From NCBI RefSeq assembly GCF_029338235.1, contig NZ_CP119785.1:1116001-1180000 (forward strand): 64,000 nucleotides of DNA. Direction: 5' to 3'. The translations under genes were made by a program, and so were the position numbers. The stretch is from Haloarcula rara (GTDB lineage Archaea; Halobacteriota; Halobacteria; Halobacteriales; Haloarculaceae). The notes under the pieces were generated by a model, which made no database searches, was not told the DNA's origin, and worked only from the letters and a program-made list of their open reading frames with translations. Position 1 is the stretch's first letter. Each line of letters begins with the position of its first letter. Below are positions 58,110 to 64,000 of the stretch, piece by piece.

Positions 58110-58766
58110 ATGGACATGGACGATATCGAGGGCGAGGAGATGCCGGGCGCCATCGTCGAGGCGTTCCTCGAACGGGAGGAGGGCGTCCGGGCGCTGCTTG
58201 AGGAACTGGAGAAGCTCACCATCGAGGGGCGCCACGAGGCGGTCCGCGAGCGGCTCCGGAACCTCGCTGACAGCGACGAATCGGTCTTCTACACCGTGGC
58301 GTTCTCGCTCACCAACTCACAGCAGTTCTTCGGCGACGTGGAGGCCCAGCTCGACGTGACCGCCGCCGACCGGCTGCGGGACCTCGCCGAGACATACCCG
58401 ACGCTGGCGGAGCCGTTCAACATCGTGCGCACCGAGCGGGCGGAAGACCGGCTGAATCCCGTCACCGATACGAGCTACACCGTCACCTACCACCACAGCG
58501 TCGAGTCGCCGATGATAACCTACAGCCCGCTGTCGGGCGACCAGGTGCTCTACGAGTCCCGCGGGACCCCCAGCGAGGTGTTGCGGGTCTCGACGGACCT
58601 GGCGGCCGCGACCACCGACGCCCTCGATGTCGCACTGGACAAGGACTTCTCGGTCAACACCGAGGAGCTGTCGACGCTCATCGACCGCCGGGAGGAACTG
58701 GAGACGGAGCTGTCGAAGCTGCGTGACCAGCTCGACGAGTTGCGGCGCAAACCCGTAGAGGAATAG
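58110..58766 (+). CDS. Hypothetical protein with C-terminal coiled coil (218 aa)
   Basis: The protein begins MDMDDIEGEEMPGAIVEAFL. It contains a helical domain (EGVRALLEELEKLTIEGRHE; RLRNLADSDESVFYTVAFSL), a beta-rich middle (VTYHHSVESPMITYSPLSGD) and a final coiled coil (IDRREELETELSKLRDQLDE). Function unknown; dimerisation through the coiled coil is likely. Met3 is an alternative start. It is followed by a stem-loop (58767-58795, gagcggagc loop). Confidence 0.75.
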   Translation: MDMDDIEGEEMPGAIVEAFLEREEGVRALLEELEKLTIEGRHEAVRERLRNLADSDESVFYTVAFSLTNSQQFFGDVEAQLDVTAADRLRDLAETYPTLAEPFNIVRTERAEDRLNPVTDTSYTVTYHHSVESPMITYSPLSGDQVLYESRGTPSEVLRVSTDLAAATTDALDVALDKDFSVNTEELSTLIDRREELETELSKLRDQLDELRRKPVEE

Positions 58767-58795
58767 GGAGGTTTCGAGCGGAGCGAGAAACCTCC
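58767..58795. repeat. Stem-loop with gagcggagc loop
   Basis: ggaggttt/aaacctcc forms an 8-bp stem just after the stop of the coiled-coil gene. The loop is cgagcggagcgag, a form repeated at 40104-40128. It may be a gene 3'-end element. Confidence 0.6.
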
Positions 58796-58902
58796 TATCA
58801 TGCGAACGGGGAGCGAAGCGACCCGTGAGCAGCGAGGTCCTGAGCGGGGATGCGGCCGGCGACCACAGGGAGCAACGAGCCGATATCCCTCTAACAACCG
58901 CG

Positions 58903-58910
58903 TTTATATA
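58903..58910 (+). promoter_or_regulatory. TATA-box candidate of the small wHTH gene
   Basis: tttatata lies 27 bases before the ATG at 58937, the distance expected for a leaderless archaeal transcript. It supports 58937 as the start. Confidence 0.6.
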
Positions 58911-58936
58911 CCGTCACCCGATAGCCCTAGATACGA

Positions 58937-59248
58937 ATGGGCATGGAGCGCTTACGCGATCAGGTCGAGAAGGAGAGCCGGGACCTCTCGATACTCGGGG
59001 CCGTCATCGACGACGGGCCCATCGGTATCGTGCGGCTGGCCGAGGAGACCGGGATACCAGAACACAAGGTGCGGTACTCCCTGCGGATGCTGGAAGACGA
59101 CGGACTCGTCGAGCCGACGCCCCAGGGGGCGATACCGGTCGACGACATCGAGGACCGTGTCGCGGACATCAACGCCGGGCTGGACCGGCTCATCGAGCGA
59201 CTGGAAGAGCTGGAGGCGGCCATCCCGGCCGCCGAGGCGGCGGAGTAA
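58937..59248 (+). CDS. Winged-helix regulator with C-terminal coiled coil (103 aa)
   Basis: The protein begins MGMERLRDQVEKESRDLSIL. It carries a winged helix (DDGPIGIVRLAEETGIPEHK then VRYSLRMLEDDGLVEPTPQG) and a leucine-rich coiled coil (AGLDRLIERLEELEAAIPAA). It lies between the coiled-coil gene and a phosphoesterase. A TATA word fixes the first ATG, giving an essentially leaderless mRNA. Ligand and targets are unknown. Confidence 0.82.
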   Translation: MGMERLRDQVEKESRDLSILGAVIDDGPIGIVRLAEETGIPEHKVRYSLRMLEDDGLVEPTPQGAIPVDDIEDRVADINAGLDRLIERLEELEAAIPAAEAAE

Positions 59249-59296
59249 CTGACGGGCGGGACGAACTGTTTTGCGGCGGGCGACGCTACCCCGGAT

Positions 59297-59785
59297 ATGG
59301 ACGTCGCGCTCATCAGCGACACGCACATACCCTCGCGGGCGAGCCGGATTCCCGACCCGTTCCGCGAGCACGTTGCGGCCGCCGACCACGTGATTCACGC
59401 CGGCGACTTCGACAGCGAGGGGGCGCTGTCGAACGTCCGTGCGCTGGCCGCGCGACTGACAGCTGTCGGTGGGAACATGGACCCCCGAATCGGCCTGCCC
59501 GACCGCGCGACGGTCGAGCTGGGCGGCGTGACCTTCGTCGTGACCCACGGCACCGGCTCGAAGCGTGGCTACGAGGACCGCGTGGCCAATATCGTGCGCG
59601 TAGAAGCGGACGAGACAGCCGTCGGCGTTTCCGGCCACACCCACGAGGTCATGGACACGACCCACGGCGGCGTCCGGCTGCTGAATCCGGGAAGTGCAAC
59701 GGGTGCAGCGCCGGCCGAGCGGGCGACGATGATGACAGCGACGGTCAGAAACGGCGAGCTGGACGTGACGGTTCACGAGCAGTAG
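59297..59785 (+). CDS. YfcE/MJ0936-type metallophosphoesterase (162 aa)
   Basis: The calcineurin-like phosphoesterase has motifs VALISDTHIP (D-x-H), VIHAGDFDSEGAL (GDxx), AVGGNMDP (GNMD in place of GNCD), FVVTHGTG (H) and GVSGHTHEVMD (GHTH). These two-metal sites hydrolyse phosphodiesters. The substrate is unknown. It begins 48 bases after the regulator gene and is followed by cofE. Confidence 0.9.
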   Translation: MDVALISDTHIPSRASRIPDPFREHVAAADHVIHAGDFDSEGALSNVRALAARLTAVGGNMDPRIGLPDRATVELGGVTFVVTHGTGSKRGYEDRVANIVRVEADETAVGVSGHTHEVMDTTHGGVRLLNPGSATGAAPAERATMMTATVRNGELDVTVHEQ

Positions 59786-59859
59786 CGGCAGCCGTTGCCA
59801 CTGTTCGCGGGCCTTGCGACTAACGGCGTCCTTTTTCCCGCGGAGGCCTCAGGGCGGGT

Positions 59860-60633
59860 ATGGAGGTCTTCGCGGTCGAGGGGCTGCCGGAGGTTCGCCG
59901 CGGCGACGCAGTTGCCGAACTCGTCGCCGAACGGGCGGACCTGCAGGACGGCGACGTCGTCTGTGTGGCAAGTACCATCGTCTCGAAGGCCGCGGGCCGG
60001 CAGGCAGACCTCGCCGACTTCCCGGCGAGCGAGCGCGCCGAGCGCATCGCCGACGGCATCGCAGATATCGCCGGCGAGGAGAAGGACCCCCGCTTCGCCC
60101 AGGCCGTCATCGAGGCGAGCGAGGAGATACTGACCGAGGCGCCGTTTATCCTGGCGGTCACGCGCTTTGGCCACATCACGGTCAACGCGGGTATCGACCG
60201 CTCGAACGTGCCCGGCGCCGACCTCCTCTTGCTCCCAGAGGACCCGACCGACTGCGCCGAGCGCATCCGGGCCGGGCTGGCGGAACATCTCGACGTGGAC
60301 GTGGCGGTCATCGTCACCGACACCTCGGGACGGCCCTTCCGCCTGGGTCAGCGCGGCGTCGCGCTGGGCTGGGACGGGATACCCGCCGCCCGCGACTGGC
60401 GGGGCGAACACGACCGCGAGGGCCGTGAACTCGGCGCCACGGTCCAGGCGGTCGTCGACGAACTCGCCGCCGCGGGCAATCTCGTCACCGGCGAGGGCGA
60501 CGGGGGAACCCCGGTCGCCGTCGTCCGGGACTTCGACTTCGGCGACCACGCAGGCAGCGACGAACTCTACCGACCCGAAGACACGGACGTCGTCCGCGAC
60601 GCACTCAGAGAGTGGTCTCATGTACGCGATTGA
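59860..60633 (+). CDS. cofE: Coenzyme F420-0:L-glutamate ligase
   Basis: The enzyme adds glutamates to F420. It begins MEVFAVEGLPEVRRGDAVAE and contains VASTIVSKAAGRQADLADFP, TRFGHITVNAGIDRSNVPGA, VDVAVIVTDTSGRPFRLGQR then GVALGWDGIPAARDWRG, a GTP/metal pattern of CofE. Its last 14 bases overlap the start of the F420-dependent reductase gene, linking cofactor maturation and use. Confidence 0.95.
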   Translation: MEVFAVEGLPEVRRGDAVAELVAERADLQDGDVVCVASTIVSKAAGRQADLADFPASERAERIADGIADIAGEEKDPRFAQAVIEASEEILTEAPFILAVTRFGHITVNAGIDRSNVPGADLLLLPEDPTDCAERIRAGLAEHLDVDVAVIVTDTSGRPFRLGQRGVALGWDGIPAARDWRGEHDREGRELGATVQAVVDELAAAGNLVTGEGDGGTPVAVVRDFDFGDHAGSDELYRPEDTDVVRDALREWSHVRD

Positions 60634-61594
60634 ACTCACACCGGAACACCCAGTGGCACAGCTCACCGACTTCGCCCGCACCGCCGAGAACGAGGGGTTC
60701 GATGCGGTCTTTGCGAGTCATCACTACAACAACCGCGACCAGTTCATGGCGCTTGCCTCGATGGCACAGGCGACCGACGAGGTCCGCCTGGGGCCGGGTA
60801 TCGCCAACCCCTACGAGACCCATCCCGTGACACTGGCCTCGCGGGTCGCGACGCTCGACGAAATCAGCGACGGCCGTGCCCTGTTCGGGGTCGGCCCCGG
60901 CGACAAGTCGACGATTCGGAACCTCGGCTTCGACCACGACGACGCGCTCCGACGGGTGCTCGAGACGTTCAAAGTCGCCCAGCAGCTCTGGGACGGCGAG
61001 CGCGTCGACCACGACGGTACCTTCCGAGCCGACGACGCCGGGCTGAACTACGAGGTCGGCGAGATTCCGGTCTACGTCGGCGCACAGGGACCCCACATGA
61101 CGAAGATGGCCGCCAAACACGCCGACGGCGCGCTGTACAACGGCTCGCATCCGAAGGACCTCGCCTGGGCCCGCGACCAGGTCGACTCGATGGCCGACGA
61201 GCGCGTCGCCGACACCGAGTTCGACCTCGCGGCCTACGCCAGCGTCTCGGTGGCGGAGGACGCCGACGCCGCCCGCGAGGCCGCCCGGCCCCCGGTCGCG
61301 TTCGTCGCCGCCGGCTCACCGCCGCCGGTGCTCGGCCGCCACGGCATCGACCAGGACGTCGCGAGCGATATCGGCGACGCTATCTCGGCGGGGAACTTCG
61401 AGGAGGCCTTCGGCCTCGTCACGGAGCCGATGCTCGATGCGTTCTGTATCGCCGGCACGCCCGAAGACGTGGCCGACCGGGTCGAAGCACTGCGAGAACA
61501 CGCCGACAGCGTCGTCTTCGCCTCGCCGCTGGGGCCCGATATCGAGGACGCTATTTCGCTTCTGGGGGCGGCGACCGACCGCTTCCCGGCCTGA
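60620..61594 (+). CDS. mer: F420-dependent 5,10-methylenetetrahydromethanopterin reductase-like enzyme
   Basis: The luciferase-like (LLM) TIM-barrel oxidoreductase begins MYAIELTPEHPVAQLTDFAR. It contains HYNNRDQFMALASMAQATDE, LGPGIANPYETHPVTLASRV and LFGVGPGDKSTIRNLGFDHD. IPVYVGAQGPHMTKMAAKHA follows. In methanogens Mer reduces methylene-H4MPT with F420H2; haloarchaea lack methanogenesis and presumably use it with folate-type or other C1 carriers (inference). It overlaps cofE by 14 bases. Confidence 0.9.
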   Translation: MYAIELTPEHPVAQLTDFARTAENEGFDAVFASHHYNNRDQFMALASMAQATDEVRLGPGIANPYETHPVTLASRVATLDEISDGRALFGVGPGDKSTIRNLGFDHDDALRRVLETFKVAQQLWDGERVDHDGTFRADDAGLNYEVGEIPVYVGAQGPHMTKMAAKHADGALYNGSHPKDLAWARDQVDSMADERVADTEFDLAAYASVSVAEDADAAREAARPPVAFVAAGSPPPVLGRHGIDQDVASDIGDAISAGNFEEAFGLVTEPMLDAFCIAGTPEDVADRVEALREHADSVVFASPLGPDIEDAISLLGAATDRFPA

Positions 61595-61772
61595 CGACGA
61601 GGGACGCCGCTGCGCCCAGCGAGAGGTAGCCAAAGACCGCCGAGGCGGCGCCGACCAGCAGGGCGCCGATGAGGATGAGAACGGCGGAGAGGGGGTCGAA
61701 CAGCGCGATGTCGATGAACTTCCCGGGCATGTCGAGGACACTCTGGACGAACTGCATGGGGAGACTTTGCAT
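61551..61772 (-). CDS. Small membrane protein (73 aa)
   Basis: The frame begins MQSLPMQFVQSVLDMPGKFI. It has a transmembrane helix (FDPLSAVLILIGALLVGAAS then AVFGYLSLGAAASLVV) and a basic C-terminus that overlaps the mer gene's last 44 bases convergently. The hydrophobic helix and compact codon use make it plausible, but conservation should be checked. Met6 is another start. Confidence 0.55.
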   Translation of the reverse strand: MQSLPMQFVQSVLDMPGKFIDIALFDPLSAVLILIGALLVGAASAVFGYLSLGAAASLVVRPGSGRSPPPEAK

Positions 61773-61889
61773 ACCCGCTGCTTTGGAGTGGGCCTACTTT
61801 GTGCTTCCGCTCGCGGCGACGAGCAAAGTAGTCATCACGACCGGTCTGGGACGCAGTTTTTTCACCTGCTGGAGCAACGGATAGAATAG

Positions 61890-63125
61890 ATGGTATCGTC
61901 TGACAGTCGACGGAAATTTCTGTCTGCCTTCGCTGGGGGCGTGATATCGATAGCTGGGTGTACATCGGACAGTGCCAGGCAAACCCGGGAGACACCGACC
62001 TTCGGGGGCGGCTCGTGGCCGATGGTCCATTTCGATGCCCAGAACACCGGCTACGCACCGACAGTGACGGGACCGACGTCCGAGGTTTCGGAACAGTGGC
62101 AACAGCCTGTCGATCGCCTGCGAAGTGCCAGCGCCTCGTGTCCAGTGCTCGCCGGTAAACAGGTCTACACCGGCATGAGTACCGAGCAGGCCGTGCTCGG
62201 TTCGTTCTCGGCTGCCGACGGGACCAGAGCGTGGCAGTTCCGGAGTGGAACGAGTAGTTCGACCCCCGCAGTCGGTGACGGCAGTCTCTACTTCGGTGAC
62301 GACGGCGTGATTTACGCCATCGACAGCGCCGACGGAACAGTCGAGTGGTCAGTAGCGACGAACGGGTTCCTGATGACATCGGTCACCCTCGAGGACGGAA
62401 CCGTGTACACCAGTGGCGGCCCCAGAAGTCGGCGGCTGTACGCGATCGATGCCGGGACGGGGTCGGTCGAGTGGACACACAGTACTGACGACCTGGACGG
62501 CCCATTGATCAACGTGCCGCCCGCAGTCGATTCGGCGGGTGTCGTCGTGTCCGTTGACGTCTACACCGAAAGTTCGAGCCGCCCACAGCTCCGGAGCCTC
62601 TCACTCGATGGTAAAGAGCAGTGGCGATACGAGATTCCGGCGAGCTACGGCAGTCTCTCGACACCCGTACTCTGGAACGACCGAGTGTACGTCTCAGTCG
62701 GCGACTACGGAATCGTTGCCCTCAACCGGGAAACGGGAGAGTCCGAGTGGGCCCACCGCGTCGACGACCTCTGGGCGTTGAACGGCATCCTGTCGTCCCC
62801 AGCAGTCGCCGACGGAACGGTCTACGGAACTAGCAGCGGTCGAGAGCTGTTTGCGCTCACGGCGGACGACGGCACCGTGGAGTGGCAGGTAGACCTCGAA
62901 CTCCCGACGGTCTCTTCGCCGGTCGTCGCCGGACAGCGGTTGTATATCGGAACGACGGAACGGAGTGACCGACCGGAGATGGAGGCCGAAGTCCTCGGCA
63001 TCGACACGGCAGACGGGTCGATCGACTGGCGGTGGACGGCTCCGGGTTCGGTACCGACGACGGGCAGCGTCGGCGACGGAACGCTGTTCATCTCGACGGA
63101 CAGGACATTGCACGCACTCGCGTGA
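61890..63125 (+). CDS. Tat-type lipoprotein with PQQ-like beta-propeller (411 aa)
   Basis: The signal MVSSDSRRKFLSAFAGGVIS then IAGCTSDSARQ has the RRKFL Tat motif and a lipobox (SIAGC). The mature protein has seven or more PQQ/WD-like blades. Examples are VYTGMSTEQAVLGSFSAADG, LYFGDDGVIYAIDSADGTVE, RLYAIDAGTGSVEWTHSTDD and VYVSVGDYGIVALNRETGES. The fold is a BamB-like propeller on the outside face of the membrane. No cofactor ligand can be assigned; it may scaffold envelope proteins. Confidence 0.88.
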   Translation: MVSSDSRRKFLSAFAGGVISIAGCTSDSARQTRETPTFGGGSWPMVHFDAQNTGYAPTVTGPTSEVSEQWQQPVDRLRSASASCPVLAGKQVYTGMSTEQAVLGSFSAADGTRAWQFRSGTSSSTPAVGDGSLYFGDDGVIYAIDSADGTVEWSVATNGFLMTSVTLEDGTVYTSGGPRSRRLYAIDAGTGSVEWTHSTDDLDGPLINVPPAVDSAGVVVSVDVYTESSSRPQLRSLSLDGKEQWRYEIPASYGSLSTPVLWNDRVYVSVGDYGIVALNRETGESEWAHRVDDLWALNGILSSPAVADGTVYGTSSGRELFALTADDGTVEWQVDLELPTVSSPVVAGQRLYIGTTERSDRPEMEAEVLGIDTADGSIDWRWTAPGSVPTTGSVGDGTLFISTDRTLHALA

Positions 63126-63181
63126 GATACGCTGGGCAGTGAGCAGACAGCTATTTGCCGCCGGCAGACACAGCAAGTGGC

Positions 63182-63508
63182 ATGAGCGAAGACGCCTCGC
63201 TGGACGATTTCCTCGGCGGTGAGTCGAGCGAGCAGTCCGAGGCGGACGAGGAAGCGACAGGTGACGACACGGAGGCGACGGTCGAGGCGGCAGAGTCTAC
63301 GGCGAAGACGGCCGCGGACGACACGGAGGCGACGGCCGAGACAGACACGGAGACGGCCGAGACGGACGACGTCGAACCCGCAGCCACGACGTACGCCTGG
63401 TCCGGCGAGGGCACGACCTGCGAAGGTTGCGGCGAGACGGTCGAGCGGCGCTGGCAGCAAGACGGCGAGCTGGTCTGTATCGAGTGCAAGGACTGGGAGC
63501 GGGCGTAG
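63182..63508 (+). CDS. Acidic protein with C-terminal zinc ribbon, DUF7573-like (108 aa)
   Basis: The protein starts MSEDASLDDFLGGESSEQSE. It has a long low-complexity Glu/Ala/Thr/Asp stretch and a two-knuckle zinc ribbon, TTCEGCGETVERRWQQDGEL then VCIECKDWERA (CxxC, CxxC). The MSEDASLDDFL start plus C-terminal ribbon is a haloarchaeal pattern (DUF7573-like). Its function is unknown. Start 63182 is preferred over the in-frame ATG at 63155. Confidence 0.75.
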   Translation: MSEDASLDDFLGGESSEQSEADEEATGDDTEATVEAAESTAKTAADDTEATAETDTETAETDDVEPAATTYAWSGEGTTCEGCGETVERRWQQDGELVCIECKDWERA

Positions 63509-63661
63509 AACCCGGCTACGTCTGTCAGGGGAGGGCTATATGCCGTTTGTCCGAGCCCTCCAGCAGAGTTACATATTCCCGTTCCGAACAGGTAGGTAAC
63601 TGGAACCAGACGCCCTGCAGGTCGGCGGTTCCGGCCTGATACTCCCCAATCGCCACTATCC

Positions 63662-64000
63662 ATGACAGATACGACAGCCAGTCAGCAGTCAGACAGCGCG
63701 CTCCGGGATGCGAGCCGTCTCGCGACCGGGGTCATCGAGAACGTCGAGGAGGTCATCGTCGGCCACCACGAGGCCGTAGAGCACATCGTCACCGCACTGC
63801 TGGGTCGTGGGCACGTCCTGCTGGAGGACGTCCCCGGGGTCGGCAAGACGATGCTTGCCCGGTCGGTCGCCGCGAGCGTCGACGGCGAGTTCAAGCGGGT
63901 GCAGTTCACGCCGGACCTGCTGCCGACCGACGTCACCGGCGTCAACGTCTACAACCAGAAGACCGGGGAGTTCGAGTTCCGTCCGGGCCCCATCTTCGCC
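63662..64000 (+). CDS. MoxR-family AAA+ ATPase (truncated by window edge)
   Basis: The 113 visible codons encode the start of a MoxR ATPase. It begins [20 protein letters not shown] and contains [20 protein letters not shown], Walker [21 protein letters not shown] and [20 protein letters not shown] (the MoxR-specific PSDxxG-type motif). MoxR ATPases chaperone VWA-domain partners and metal insertion; the partner genes would be downstream, outside this window. Confidence 0.93.
   Translation, partial: MTDTTASQQSDSALRDASRLATGVIENVEEVIVGHHEAVEHIVTALLGRGHVLLEDVPGVGKTMLARSVAASVDGEFKRVQFTPDLLPTDVTGVNVYNQKTGEFEFRPGPIFA

Overview
The window is about 64 kb of GC-rich, acidic-protein-coding DNA from a halophilic archaeon (class Halobacteria). 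The evidence is strongly acidic proteomes, a split RNA polymerase B subunit (rpoB'' and rpoB'), archaeal EF-1alpha and EF-2, GTC/CGC-rich codon use, Tat-type lipoproteins, a PGF-CTERM surface protein and many haloarchaea-restricted families (HalOD1, amphi-Trp, DUF7331-like, DUF1102-like). A Haloarcula-like lineage is plausible, but I cannot fix the genus from sequence alone.

Layout. 1-9.2 kb holds the N-terminus of mutL, a block of small plus-strand genes, a TnpB/IS1341-type element with a ribbon-helix-helix ORF that abuts a truncated gene, and mutS. 9.4-17.5 kb carries an arsenate-reductase-like phosphatase, a surface zinc-peptidase candidate, a thiD-thiN gene broken by a one-base frameshift, stress and redox genes, and membrane proteins. 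17.5-24.8 kb is the most coherent accessory locus: four DUF1102-like secreted proteins, a membrane-tethered winged-helix regulator, a rhomboid-like protease, a SipW-like signal peptidase and a DUF5305-like membrane protein. It resembles TasA/camelysin- or AbpA-type extracellular fibre systems. 24.9-29.8 kb has a second mutS, HalOD1, nucS and small genes. 29.8-31.9 kb has an aldolase/dehydrogenase pair and a glutaredoxin-like protein.

32.0-36.2 kb is an island built up downstream of a tRNA-Ala(CGC) gene. Partial copies of the tRNA 3' end separate modules carrying amphi-Trp/ATP-grasp, HicAB/RHH and RelE/RHH genes, and a segment of about 557 bp is duplicated. 36.3-54.8 kb is core translation and transcription: rps10, EF-1alpha, hom, an ACT protein, EF-2, a biotin ECF transporter, rps7, rps12, nusA, rpoA'', rpoA', rpoB', rpoB'' and rpoH, almost all on the minus strand. 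55.1-56.6 kb is a second tRNA-anchored repeat zone (tRNA-Asp) ending in a TumE-like toxin/regulator pair. 56.9-64 kb has a lipoprotein, a membrane protein, regulators, a phosphoesterase, cofE and an F420-dependent reductase, a PQQ-type beta-propeller, a zinc-ribbon protein and the start of a MoxR ATPase.

Two themes stand out. The first is the complete-looking fibre-type surface locus. The second is repeated accretion of tRNA-3'-end palindromes and toxin-antitoxin cargo at two unlinked tRNA genes. Serial short-loop hairpins mark several gene 3' ends (rps10, EF-2, the TumE-like gene). Domain-family names are from memory of the families, not from a search.
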